Below, piece after piece: positions 17,011-24,857 of a DNA stretch of 64,000 bases. The stretch's first letter is position 1; each line of letters opens with the position of its first letter. The stretch covers positions 434,001-498,000 of the forward strand of contig CAWISR010000002.1 in the NCBI GenBank assembly GCA_963838845.1, read 5' to 3'. Under the pieces are notes generated by a model. That model was not told the DNA's origin, ran no database searches, and saw nothing but the letters and a program-made list of their open reading frames with translations. The translations under genes were made by a program, and so were the position numbers. Source of the stretch: CAVRXQ01 sp963838845 (GTDB lineage Bacteria; Actinomycetota; Acidimicrobiia; Acidimicrobiales; Bog-793).

Positions 17011-17439
17011 CGTCCCCGACCGGCATGTCTGAAGGAGCGGGGCCGTGTCAATCCTCGCGACAGGCGGTTCTTCCTGCTCGATGCTCTGGGACTCGACGAC
17101 ACAACCTGAGTGAAGGCGCGCGCCATCGAGGCGTCGGGGTCAAGGTGGAGCGCCCGTAGCAATGCGAGGACGAACGACCTTGACGCCGGCGCTGAGTGGC
17201 GCAGGATGTCTCCGGTTGTGGTCGGCGGTCGCTAAGCGCCGTTGGGTTCGCACCAAGTTCTCTCGCGTCAGAGATCGTGAGAGCGGCAAGCTCGGTTGCC
17301 GAGGCATGTCTTCGCTGAGTCGCTCAGCATGGTGTGTTCCGGCCGCGAACGGGCGGGCTCAATCACTTTGCCGGCTGCGCCACTCCTTTGAGTGGGAGCC
17401 CTGCCGATCGTCGAGCTCGCGCCCGTTCGCGTCCGAGCG
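17010..17439 (-). ncRNA. Probable bridge-RNA region of IS copy 2
   Basis: Position-based inference as for copy 1: the long non-coding stretch 3' of the transposase. The substitution at 17193 is the only difference from copy 1 and could be tested for effect on the guide loops. Confidence 0.35.
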
Positions 17440-18450
17440 TCACGCCGCCTTGGGGCTCTTGAGACAGCGGATCTCTCCGTCTCTGAGCCCGTAGTAGACG
17501 AGCGTGAGGACCTTGCGGGCGATGGCGACAGTCGCCTTTTTCTTGCCGCGCCGGTCGGCGATCGACTGGAAGGCGGCTTCGAAGATGCCGGCGTGGTAGC
17601 GGGCGACGGTCTCGACTGCTGCCCAGCGCACGAGGCGCGAGCCTTGTTTCGTGATCTGACCGCGACGGACCTTGGTGTCGGACTCGCGATGAATCGGCGT
17701 GAGCCCCGCCCACGAACAGAGTGCCTCTGGTGAGGGAAAGCGCGAGACGTCGCCGATCTCGGCGACGAAGATCGCCGCCATCACTTCGCCGACGCCATAG
17801 ATCGCCTGCACGGCGTTGTAACCGGGATCGTGGCGCAACAACAAATGCGTCTGGCGGTCGATCTCGAGGATCTCGCGGTTGAAGAAACAGACGAGGTCGC
17901 GCAGCACCTCGATGCGGTGCGAATAGGCGCGAGGGATCTCGAGCGAGTCGAACTGGGCGGCACCGCCGACGCCCCACATGTCGTTGCGAACGGGCAGCAC
18001 ACCGTTCTTCGCGAGGACGGCGTGTGCCTGAGCCTTCACGCCCGTGCGCATCGACGAGAGCTTGTTGCGGAATCTGACGAGCTCTCTCAGCTCACGGAGC
18101 TCCGGTGGCGCGATCCACGCCTCGGCAAGACGGCCGAGGCGCAACAGGTCGGCGAGGTCGTGCGCGTCGCGCTCGTCGTTCTTCACGCGGCGGTGTCCCC
18201 AGTCGTTTCCCTTCGGGTTGGCGAGGTGGACGACATAACCGAGACCCTCGAGCAGGTCCGCCGCCCAATACCAGCCGTAGGTGGCTTCGAGGATCACGTC
18301 GCTTCCAGCCGGCGCCGCCAACACCGCGGCGGCGAACTCACCGGGATCGTTGTCGATGCGCACGCTCGAGAGCTGCTCTCCGCCTGCGTCCATGCGCACG
18401 ATCACCGAACGGCGGCGGTGCAGGTCGATGCCGACGTACTCTCGTTCCAT
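17440..18450 (-). CDS. IS110/IS1111-family DEDD transposase (copy 2)
   Basis: Identical in protein sequence to the transposase at 9618-10628: RuvC-like DEDD domain at the N-terminus and a Transposase_20 domain at the C-terminus, both apparently intact. Starts at the same ATG, downstream of the same hairpin-forming leader. Both copies could supply transposase and bridge RNA in trans. Confidence 0.95.
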   Translation of the reverse strand: MEREYVGIDLHRRRSVIVRMDAGGEQLSSVRIDNDPGEFAAAVLAAPAGSDVILEATYGWYWAADLLEGLGYVVHLANPKGNDWGHRRVKNDERDAHDLADLLRLGRLAEAWIAPPELRELRELVRFRNKLSSMRTGVKAQAHAVLAKNGVLPVRNDMWGVGGAAQFDSLEIPRAYSHRIEVLRDLVCFFNREILEIDRQTHLLLRHDPGYNAVQAIYGVGEVMAAIFVAEIGDVSRFPSPEALCSWAGLTPIHRESDTKVRRGQITKQGSRLVRWAAVETVARYHAGIFEAAFQSIADRRGKKKATVAIARKVLTLVYYGLRDGEIRCLKSPKAA

Positions 18451-18748
18451 CGGGGCCTCCCTTGTCGTGGGACTGGTGTGAGAAACCCCAGTTTCGCCAT
18501 TGAGACTGGAACTCTCACGGGGAGCGGAGGCCCCGCTCCTTCATCGCATCACTTTTGTGACATTCGGGAAATCGCGTAAGAGGCTGTGATCCGTCGGCCC
18601 AAAGCTAAGTTGAGTCGTGGGTTTACGAAACACCACATCGCCCGGACAGAATTAAATTGCGTAACCAGCCCAACGTGGGGTCCGTCGGCGGGTTAAGTAG
18701 CCCATTCGAACTCTCTTCGACAGAGTCAGTAGTCGTAGGCTGCCTCGT

Positions 18749-19276
18749 GTGATTGTTCCCGACACGAAGGACTGGACATGGGTCCTCGAGCGAGCCTGTC
18801 CGGAGTGTGGCTTTGACGCAAGCAAATGCGAAGCTGAAGATGTCGCTGGTCTAATTCGAGACGACGCGCAGGTATGGGAACGATTTCGGCGCAATGGCAC
18901 CATTCGAGCTGGTCGTCCCAACGAGTCAACGTGGTCGACTCTCGAGTACACATGTCACGTGCGCGACGTCTATCGGATTTACAGAACACGGATCCAACGC
19001 ATGCTGACCGAAGACGACCCTCTGTTTGAGAATTGGGACCAGGACGCCGCCGCAATGGTTCATTCCTACGAGCAACAAGCTCCCGAGGTGGTCGCTGCTG
19101 AGCTCGCCTTTGCTGCCGAGTCGTTGGCGTCAACGCTCGACGGAGTGTCAGGTTCGTCCTGGCTTCGAGCTGGCCGTCGAAGTGACGGGGCGTCCTTCAG
19201 CGTTGGCACCATCGCCCGTTACATGATCCACGATCCCATCCATCACGCCTGGGATGTGCAGAAGCAGCACTCTTAG
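18749..19276 (+). CDS. DinB-superfamily protein (maleylpyruvate isomerase-like N-terminal domain)
   Basis: 175 residues of a four-helix DinB-type protein. WSTLEYTCHVRDVY places the first conserved His, and HDPIHHAWDV gives the C-terminal His pair; together they form the usual metal site. An extra CPECGFD knuckle is near the N-terminus, as in actinobacterial DinB relatives. These proteins often use mycothiol as a thiol cofactor. GTG start. A single-gene unit between IS copy 2 and dyad motif G. Confidence 0.85.
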   Translation: MIVPDTKDWTWVLERACPECGFDASKCEAEDVAGLIRDDAQVWERFRRNGTIRAGRPNESTWSTLEYTCHVRDVYRIYRTRIQRMLTEDDPLFENWDQDAAAMVHSYEQQAPEVVAAELAFAAESLASTLDGVSGSSWLRAGRRSDGASFSVGTIARYMIHDPIHHAWDVQKQHS

Positions 19277-19340
19277 CATCTAGGACCCCTGATTATCGAA
19301 AGTACGGGGTCAGTGACGGTTGGGAACAGCGCTGATGGAC

Positions 19341-19370
19341 GCGCCGCAATAGAACCCGATTATGAGCGCC
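19341..19370. repeat. Dispersed dyad motif, copy G
   Basis: GCGCCGCAAT, AGAACCCG, then ATTATGAGCGCC: AAT and ATT flank the centre, and GCGC-type outer bases are shared with copy E (GCGCCGTAAT). It lies 65 bp after the DinB stop and about 100 bp before the next gene. Confidence 0.6.
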
Positions 19371-19468
19371 GAGCGGAAAGGGTGGAGCCCCATCTCGATT
19401 CGTCCCTGAGCAGCGACGCCTGACTTTCACTACCGTTCGGTCTGACCCATCTAGCGCCGGAGGCAGCC

Positions 19469-19765
19469 ATGCGGTTCCTTCAGTTCATTGAGTTCAAGAC
19501 CGACGACATCGACGCATTCTCGGCTGAGGTCGACCAGTGGATAGCGGAGTCCAAGGATTGGCGAACGGCTTCGCGGTCCACTTTGTGCGCAGATCGTGAC
19601 AACCCCGGTCATTACGTCAGCATCGTGGAATTCCCCTCCTACGAGGAAGCCATGGCCAACTCGAACGACCCCCGGACGGCCGAGTTCGCGGCGCGTTTGG
19701 AGAAAATCACATCCGGGGATCCGAAGTTCCGCAACCCCGACGTGCTCCGGGTTGAGGAGATGTAA
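19469..19765 (+). CDS. Small ABM-like (dimeric alpha-beta barrel) protein
   Basis: 98 residues. FLQFIEFKTDDIDAFSAEVD, HYVSIVEFPSYEEAMANSND and the short C-terminal strand fit a ferredoxin-like dimeric alpha/beta barrel as in antibiotic-biosynthesis-monooxygenase-type proteins. No cofactor motif; function unknown. An AGCGCCGGAGGCAGCC region before the ATG gives a GGAGG ribosome site with about 6 bp spacing. A single-gene unit between dyad motifs G and L. Confidence 0.75.
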   Translation: MRFLQFIEFKTDDIDAFSAEVDQWIAESKDWRTASRSTLCADRDNPGHYVSIVEFPSYEEAMANSNDPRTAEFAARLEKITSGDPKFRNPDVLRVEEM

Positions 19766-19771
19766 GTCTCG

Positions 19772-19797
19772 GTGTAATTCCCCGATTAATGCGAAGC
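19772..19797. repeat. Dispersed dyad motif, copy L
   Basis: GTGTAATTCCCCGATTAATG then CGAAGC, right after the stop of the ABM-like gene. The TAAT/ATTA arms are kept while the centre differs (TCCCCG). With copy H 24 bp further on, this is a double motif. Confidence 0.45.
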
Positions 19798-19814
19798 GCC
19801 GAAAGCCGCGTTTA

Positions 19815-20225
19815 CTAAAGCGCGTATATCTGCACTATTACGCCGAGTCCTGAGGTAGTATCCGACGACGAGGTTGCACCGAGCGGAGCGAGCGGAGCCG
19901 CAAGCAACTGCTCGGTTCGCTCCCGAATCTGCTTGAGCGCGCATATATAACGAGAAACCAATTTCCGGCTTGCTGCTATTCCGAGGGCCCGCTCTTTCGT
20001 CAGTTTTTGAGCGCCAGTACGTTCGGGCGCGTCCGAAGTCTTTAGTTCCTCCCAGATGACGTCGACGCAGAGATCCACGCAGTCGCCGCAAATCTGGACA
20101 CCTCGTGCGGCGATCGTCTGTTTGACCTGCTCTTGCGACCGGCCACACCAGCTGCACTTCCCATCGGCGCTTCCCGTTGGAACGGAGTCGTCGGCCACGG
20201 CGTTAATCCTCGCGGCTTTCGACAA
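19815..20225 (-). CDS. Orphan ClpX-type C4 zinc-finger protein
   Basis: 136 residues. After MSKAARINAVADDS comes a ClpX-like zinc finger: CSWCGRSQEQVKQTI, then VQICGDCVDLCVDVI. In ClpX this domain dimerises and binds substrates and adaptors; here there is no AAA+ ATPase part, only an unrelated helical tail (KERALGIAASRKLVSRYI). It might act as a ClpXP adaptor or decoy, but that is inference. The last residues, VIVQIYAL, are encoded by the dyad motif at 19821-19846, so the end was probably set by cassette joining. A decayed relative is at 13599-13889. Confidence 0.8.
   Translation of the reverse strand: MSKAARINAVADDSVPTGSADGKCSWCGRSQEQVKQTIAARGVQICGDCVDLCVDVIWEELKTSDAPERTGAQKLTKERALGIAASRKLVSRYICALKQIRERTEQLLAAPLAPLGATSSSDTTSGLGVIVQIYAL
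19821..19846. repeat. Dispersed dyad motif, copy H
   Basis: CGCGTATATCTGCACTATTA then CGCCGA; matches copy I (GTATTTCTGCACAATTACGC) with few differences and copy B. It is inside the 3' end of the ClpX-type zinc-finger gene. Confidence 0.6.
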
Positions 20226-20230
20226 GCCGG

Positions 20231-20255
20231 GCGCAATTGTTCAGTATTAAGCGAG
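20231..20255. repeat. Dispersed dyad motif, copy J
   Basis: GCGCAATTGTTCAGTATTAA then GCGAG, directly upstream of the zinc-finger gene start. The zinc-finger gene is therefore bracketed by motifs H and J. Confidence 0.5.
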
Positions 20256-20314
20256 ATCCCCGACGAGCACTGCCGCCGATATGTCCGCTCGCAGGTGGCG
20301 TAGTCCCTAACTTC

Positions 20315-20335
20315 TCAGGTCACGCGAGGTACTCA
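20315..20335. repeat. 21-bp repeat, second copy
   Basis: TCAGGTCACGCG, A, GGTACTCA; 20 of 21 bases equal to 16388-16408. It lies 17 bp upstream of the lipid-kinase-like gene start. Confidence 0.55.
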
Positions 20336-20352
20336 TAACGTAGTATTCGTCG

Positions 20353-21300
20353 TTGAATTCTGTCGTCTTCGTGACCAATCGGGCGACAACGCGACGATTG
20401 GACCTCCTCGAAATGCGGTGCGAGACCGTTGCCACATCCCATGGTCTGAGGCCCGTCTTCTTCGAGCGTGTCTCCGACGCGAGCGTCTCGATAGAAAGGG
20501 AAGCTGCGCTCGAAGAGTGCGTTGCTGAGAATGAAGCCGAACTCGTCGTTGCCGTCGGTGGCGACGGCACTGTCCACGTCTGTGTGCAGGCAATCCACGA
20601 AAGCGGTGCTGCTCTCGCCATCGTGCCGAGGGGAGCCGCCAACCTGATCGCCCACTCCTTGGACCTGCCTTTCGGGATAGACGATGCCCTAGCGGTCGGT
20701 TTTGGCAATCATGAGCGCAGGGTCGACGTGGCGGTGGTGAATGGTCGGATCTCGCTTGCGATGGCAGGCATGGGATCGGACGCGGCGGTCATCCAAGCCA
20801 CACCGGCGCTCTTCAAACGGCACCTTGGTTGGATTGGTTATGCCATCGGCGGGCTCTCCCAGCTGCATGCTGCGCCACACCACTTCGAGATCCGCCTCGA
20901 CGATGGAGAGCCGATGTACAGGACGGCACATTCTGTTGTCGTCGGCAACGTCGGGATCTTGCCGGGAGGATTCGAGCTACTTCCCGGAGCACAGCTCGAC
21001 GACGGGCTCCTCGACGTGGGGGTGCTCGCCGTCGACGGTCTGTGGGGCTGGACGCGGCTTGCTGGTCGCCTGCTCGAAGAGCGCGCTTACTCCGAGGCTG
21101 GCAATACGAGGCTGTATGCGAGCGATGAATATCCCTTTGGCGAGGATGGCGTCGAGCATTACCAGGCCCGTCACGTGGAAGTCAGGGCGGAGACCGAACT
21201 CTGCTGCGAGGTGGACGGCGAAGTCATTGGCATGAGCCGTTCATTGAACATCGACGTGCGCGAACAAGCGCTCAGGGTGCGAGCCCCTGTCGCGCCCTGA
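20353..21300 (+). CDS. Diacylglycerol kinase-like (YegS/DagK) lipid kinase family protein
   Basis: 315 residues with the catalytic signature VAVGGDGTVHVC at about residues 66-77 (GGDGT phosphate loop), followed by PRGAANLIAHSLDLP, a variant of the usual PxGTxNxLA with Ala for Thr. The C-terminal beta-sandwich (GNVGILPGGFELLPG and GLLDVGVL) is also typical. It would phosphorylate a lipid or sphingoid-like alcohol with ATP at the membrane surface. TTG start. The Ala substitution should be tested for activity. A single-gene unit. Confidence 0.88.
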   Translation: MNSVVFVTNRATTRRLDLLEMRCETVATSHGLRPVFFERVSDASVSIEREAALEECVAENEAELVVAVGGDGTVHVCVQAIHESGAALAIVPRGAANLIAHSLDLPFGIDDALAVGFGNHERRVDVAVVNGRISLAMAGMGSDAAVIQATPALFKRHLGWIGYAIGGLSQLHAAPHHFEIRLDDGEPMYRTAHSVVVGNVGILPGGFELLPGAQLDDGLLDVGVLAVDGLWGWTRLAGRLLEERAYSEAGNTRLYASDEYPFGEDGVEHYQARHVEVRAETELCCEVDGEVIGMSRSLNIDVREQALRVRAPVAP

Positions 21301-21328
21301 ATTGCCAACGCCGTCATTCAAAGAGAGC

Positions 21329-21375
21329 GCGATGAGTGTTGTCAGCACCGAATATCCGCACGATGCAAGGCGACG
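21329..21375. repeat. Dispersed motif, long variant (as copy I)
   Basis: CGATGAGTGTTGTCAGCACC then GAATATCCGCACGATGCAAGG. It aligns with 9130-9176 over about 40 nt. It begins 28 bp after the lipid-kinase-like stop, as copy I begins 20 bp after the VOC stop. Confidence 0.6.
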
Positions 21376-21481
21376 GAAATAGCCACGGCACTGGCCGGGC
21401 GCTCTCGCGGCGAGTTCGATCTGGCGGTACGACGATCTGTTCGAGGGTTCCCGACGGACACGTCGGGATAGCGTTGTCACG

Positions 21482-21934
21482 GTGCGGGGTCTCGTAATCG
21501 CTGTGGTGGCAGCGATCTCTGGGATTGCCCTCGGAGTGGGGATCGCGGGAGCGGTCGCCGCCAACGCATCCTCGCCCGTGCTTGGATCCAAAGCGTTCGC
21601 GGGTCCGAGCGGCGTCGGCTGGGGAACGTACAGACCGCGCGAGATCTTCAACGGCGGCGACCCAAGCGGATTGGTGAAGGCGATTACCTGGAGGCATTGG
21701 GGGAAAACGGAGGCTTATGGCAACGGGAAGACCTACATCTTCAAACCGACGGGTGGCTATTACCCCGGCCTTGTGAATATCGAGCTGCGCGCTTCCGATC
21801 TGGGGCACTGCACAACCGGTGGCCCGCTCGCATACGAACATCTGGACGCCCGCGTACCGGCGAAGCCTGGAGGAAGGCTCGGGCCGTGGTTCGCCTGGAG
21901 CGACGCAAAGACGCTCTGCCATTTCGGGTTCTGA
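21482..21934 (+). CDS. Secreted hypothetical protein
   Basis: 150 residues. GTG start followed by a signal peptide (MRGLVIAVVAAISGIALGVG, then AVAANAS). The mature part is about 120 residues, rich in aromatic residues and Gly (VGWGTYRPREIFNGGD, TGGYYPGLVN), with two cysteines (GHCTTGG, TLCHFGF). Many actinobacterial secreted proteins look like this; no family is recognised. Confidence 0.7.
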   Translation: MRGLVIAVVAAISGIALGVGIAGAVAANASSPVLGSKAFAGPSGVGWGTYRPREIFNGGDPSGLVKAITWRHWGKTEAYGNGKTYIFKPTGGYYPGLVNIELRASDLGHCTTGGPLAYEHLDARVPAKPGGRLGPWFAWSDAKTLCHFGF

Positions 21935-22007
21935 AGCTCATTCACCGTATCTGTGGCGCGCTGTCGAGGAGTGAGGGCTAGAAGTTCCCGGGCCAATCAT
22001 TCTTTGA

Positions 22008-22478
22008 CTAGGAGTTTCTAGGCCGACAAGTGCCGGGCGCCCAGTTCCAGACTGCGAGGACCGGAGCGGGCAGACGGACCGGGCATTTCGTCCCGGCGAT
22101 CCCAGTCAGACCGACGTCATCTGCTCTCCAAGGCTTCCCGGCTCTGCGGTTGAAGAGAAGGTAGCTGCCGTCATCTTGGACCGAGATCTGAGCCCGAAGC
22201 GACTTGCTGCTCGGAACGAGCGCCGCGCCCGCCCAGTACGTAGTGGTTGCGGGGTCGTAGGCGTAGTACGTCTCATCGGCCACGAGTCCCTTGAAGGCCG
22301 ACGCCGGAAGCCCGTCGAGGGCCGCCCCGGCTTTCAACAGCTCGGCGCGGACCGTGCTTGTGACCGAAAGATCCTTGACTTCTTGCGGGGAGGAAGACGA
22401 TGAAGTCCGGCCCGCGGTCGCACTTCCGCACGCTGCCAACGTCGCTGCCAGAACAGCGAGAACAACGAAACGCCTCAC
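22008..22478 (-). CDS. Putative lipoprotein
   Basis: 156 residues. The N-terminus MRRFVVLAVLAATLAACGS has a lipobox (LAAC) with the lipidated Cys at residue 17. After a Ser-rich linker comes a compact domain with TYYAYDPATTTYWAGAALVP and VQDDGSYLLFNRR. Two C-terminal cysteines (GTKCPV and GTCRPR) may pair. It would sit on the outer face of the membrane. Function unknown. Convergent with the upstream secreted protein gene. Confidence 0.8.
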   Translation of the reverse strand: MRRFVVLAVLAATLAACGSATAGRTSSSSSPQEVKDLSVTSTVRAELLKAGAALDGLPASAFKGLVADETYYAYDPATTTYWAGAALVPSSKSLRAQISVQDDGSYLLFNRRAGKPWRADDVGLTGIAGTKCPVRLPAPVLAVWNWAPGTCRPRNS

Positions 22479-22585
22479 TCGAGACCTCCAATTCTAAGCG
22501 ATTCTGCGTTAGCGACGTAACTCAATGCAACGACTCGGTCATCTGGCCGCGCTAAGTGTCCGTCAACGCGCAATCGTCAGACTTC

Positions 22586-22611
22586 GCGTTTAATAGAACT
22601 CGATTAAACGC
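22586..22611. repeat. Dispersed dyad motif, copy C (most symmetric)
   Basis: GCGTTTAAT at 22586-22594 and its exact reverse complement ATTAAACGC at 22603-22611, around the 8-nt spacer AGAACTCG. It is the clearest dyad of the family. It lies between the lipoprotein gene and the winged-helix gene, 23 bp from the 3' end of the latter. Confidence 0.75.
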
Positions 22612-22633
22612 GCACGCTTCTGCCCGTATTTCG

Positions 22634-22942
22634 TCATCGGGGGCTTCCTCCAGGTCCGTTAGAGGCGTTCGTTTCGACCAAGATCTCCAACACCTCACCG
22701 ATCGTTCGTTCTCGACCGATAGGTTCTCCGAGGGGCAATTCGATCTGGATGGAGTAGCGGTTGCGACGCCCCTCTTTGTCCTTGACGACGTAACCGGATG
22801 CGATGAGGTCGGTGACGATTCCGAAGGCGCTGCGCTCGGTGATGCCGACCGTCGTGGCGATGTCGCGCAAACGCACCCCGGGGTCGTGGGCGATGCAGAC
22901 GAGGGCTCGGGCATGGTTGGTGAGGAAGCTCCACTCCGCCAT
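22634..22942 (-). CDS. Winged-helix (MarR/ArsR-like) transcriptional regulator
   Basis: 102 residues, essentially one winged-helix domain: ARALVCIAHDPGVRLRDIAT, GITERSAFGIVTDLIASGYV, then the wing KDKEGRRNRYSIQ. It ends in a short charged tail. It is divergent from the GYD-domain gene (start 23078), so the two probably share a control region. No ligand site is visible. A common actinobacterial protein type. Confidence 0.85.
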   Translation of the reverse strand: MAEWSFLTNHARALVCIAHDPGVRLRDIATTVGITERSAFGIVTDLIASGYVVKDKEGRRNRYSIQIELPLGEPIGRERTIGEVLEILVETNASNGPGGSPR

Positions 22943-23077
22943 GCGACGAAGTGTAGCAAAATATTTCTAGAAGCAACTTGCTAGTTATTCCTAACTAGAG
23001 TACAGTGATGTCGCAGACCCCCTAGCCCTCCTGTCGCCGACACCGAGTTGCTCGAGAGTCAGCGAAAGGATGCAGCC

Positions 23078-23356
23078 ATGAAATACATCACGTTGCTGAA
23101 CCTGACACCGAAGGGCCGCGAGCACTTGCCCGAGGCCAAGGACATTCTCATCAAGATGACCGGAGTCGCCGAGCAATACGGCGGCAAGGTCGAGTCGGTG
23201 TGGGCGACCGTCGGCCACTATGACTTCATTGCCGTGGCCGAGTACGCGACCCCAGAGAACGCCTTCAGGGCGCGGGTCAAGCTGGCGGAGCTCGGATACT
23301 TCCTGCTCGAGGGCCTGGAGGCCTTCGACATGGAGTTCTTCCTCACGACCGTCTGA
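23078..23356 (+). CDS. GYD-domain protein
   Basis: 92 residues. MKYITLLNLTPKGREHLPEA and VEQ-type core, with VWATVGHYDFIAVAEYATPE, define the GYD family of small alpha/beta-barrel proteins of unknown function. AAAGGA about 8 bp before the ATG serves as ribosome site. It is divergent from a winged-helix regulator and followed at once by a strong intrinsic terminator, so it is transcribed alone. Confidence 0.85.
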   Translation: MKYITLLNLTPKGREHLPEAKDILIKMTGVAEQYGGKVESVWATVGHYDFIAVAEYATPENAFRARVKLAELGYFLLEGLEAFDMEFFLTTV

Positions 23357-23366
23357 CGTCTTTGTA

Positions 23367-23400
23367 CGCGCCACCCCCAAAGTCGGGGGTGGCGCGTTCT
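23367..23400 (+). terminator. Intrinsic terminator after the GYD gene
   Basis: 12-bp perfect stem CGCGCCACCCCC (23367-23378) and GGGGGTGGCGCG (23385-23396) with a 6-nt loop, then TTCT. It starts 11 bp after the GYD stop codon. Confidence 0.85.
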
Positions 23401-23604
23401 CTGTCAGTGACCCCAAACATTCACGCGGAGGCTGGCTTCGAAGTGCCCCCAACCGCCGGCTCTGCGCACGTCGCCAGCCAGTTGCGCCCTACGGCATCAG
23501 CTTTACAGCGGTCTAACGACCGTCCAGCTTGCTCTGACTGTCGACCAGAAGGTGCCAATTCGCGGTGAAATGATCGCCCCACGCGTGTCTTCGTCCTCCT
23601 TTCT

Positions 23605-24716
23605 ATGGCTGTCGTTGGTGCCGTTGCGATGGGGGTTGCCGCCGAGGCGGGCGCGACGAGACCACCGGTTCTGACTTCGGTAGCGCAGCCTCGCTGCACC
23701 ACTGCGGTCAACGACGGATCGGTCATCAACTCGGTTCAACCCCACTTTGTGACGACCGGCGGCGCTCCGTTCGGTGTCGCCGTTGCGAGAACGTCCGAGG
23801 AAGCATTCGTCTCTACTGGCGCCGCGACGGAGGCGTTCTCCCTCGCATCGACGCCACCGCGCCTCGTTGGTGAGATCGGGGCGGGTGGCGAGGGCGATGC
23901 AATAACTCCGGACGGAAAATACGTGCTTGTTGCTCAGGGAAATGCTGTAGCGATTCTGCCGACCTCTCTCCACGGCTCGGCTTCTCCAGCATCGCTTAGT
24001 GTGCCGGGAGCCGGCGCGATCGAGGTGGCCGTCACGCCCGACGGGAGCGCCGCTTTCGTTTCGCTCGAAGACTCTGCTGCTATCGCCGTCTTCCGGCTGC
24101 ACGAGACCGCGACTGCGCTGAACGGCGACTATGTCGGCAAGATCCCTGTCGGTCTCGCACCGGTGGGGCTCGCCTTCTCGCCCGACGGCAAGTGGCTGTA
24201 CTCGACGAGTGAGGGTGGTGGCTCTCGCTTCGCGTGATCGACGTCGCGCGTGCCGAGTCCGACCCGGCGCGCTCGGTCGTCGCGACTGTCGATGCCGGAT
24301 GCGAGCCGGTGCGCGTCGCGGTGAGTCCCAACGGAACCGTCGTCTGGGTGACCGCGCGGGCAAGCGACGCCCTCCTCGGGTTCTCTGCCGCTCGGCTGCT
24401 CACCGATCCCGCGCAGTCGCTCGTTGCGGACGTGAGGGTCGGCGAGGCACCGGTCGGCCTCGCTGTCGTGAACAACGGCGCGACGGTTGTCGTGGCCGAC
24501 TCGAATCGCTTTAACGTCGCCGGTGCGCACGCCAACCTCTTGGTCGTAAACACGACTGCTGCCCTCGCCCATCGTCCAGCCGTGCTCGGCCACATCGAAT
24601 CTGGGTACTTCCCTCGCGACATGGCCATCGCGCCAAGCGGTCGATCGGTACTCGTGGCGAACTTCAACTCTGGTCAGCTCGAGGAAGTTGGAGTGGCCTC
24701 GCTGGCGCGCGGCTGA
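23605..24716 (+). pseudogene. YVTN-type beta-propeller secreted protein, frameshifted
   Basis: Two frames that together make one seven-bladed YVTN/LpqB-like propeller. The first (23605-24237) has ITPDGKYVLVA, VTPDGSAAFVS and FSPDGKWLYST, then stops. The second (24234-24716) continues with VIDVARAESDP, VSPNGTVVWVTA, VVNNGATVVVAD and IAPSGRSVLVAN. Near 24222 the DNA reads GGCTCTCGCTTCGCG where GGC TCG CTT CGC would keep frame, so a duplicated TC/CT dinucleotide explains the break. An N-terminal export signal is plausible but short. It may be a real pseudogene or a sequencing error. Confidence 0.75.
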
Positions 24717-24857
24717 TCGATATTCAGCCTCCAAGGTCCACTGAGTTCTACGCGAAACCCTGGAATATGCGTTCGGTCGCGACAGGACCAGGGGAGAGGC
24801 GTCACGCCGATACCGCCTCCTCACTACCCGCTGAACGCGTAGATTCACGGGGCGCGG

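Larger units (their letters stand above)
17010..18554 (-). mobile_element. IS110-family element, IS1111 type, copy 2
   Basis: Same 1545-bp element as 9188-10732, in the same orientation, offset by 7822 bp, with one substitution (T at 17193). Subterminal inverted repeats at 17030-17044 and 18529-18543. The near-identity shows recent transposition. It is inserted at the edge of dyad motif B. Confidence 0.93.
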
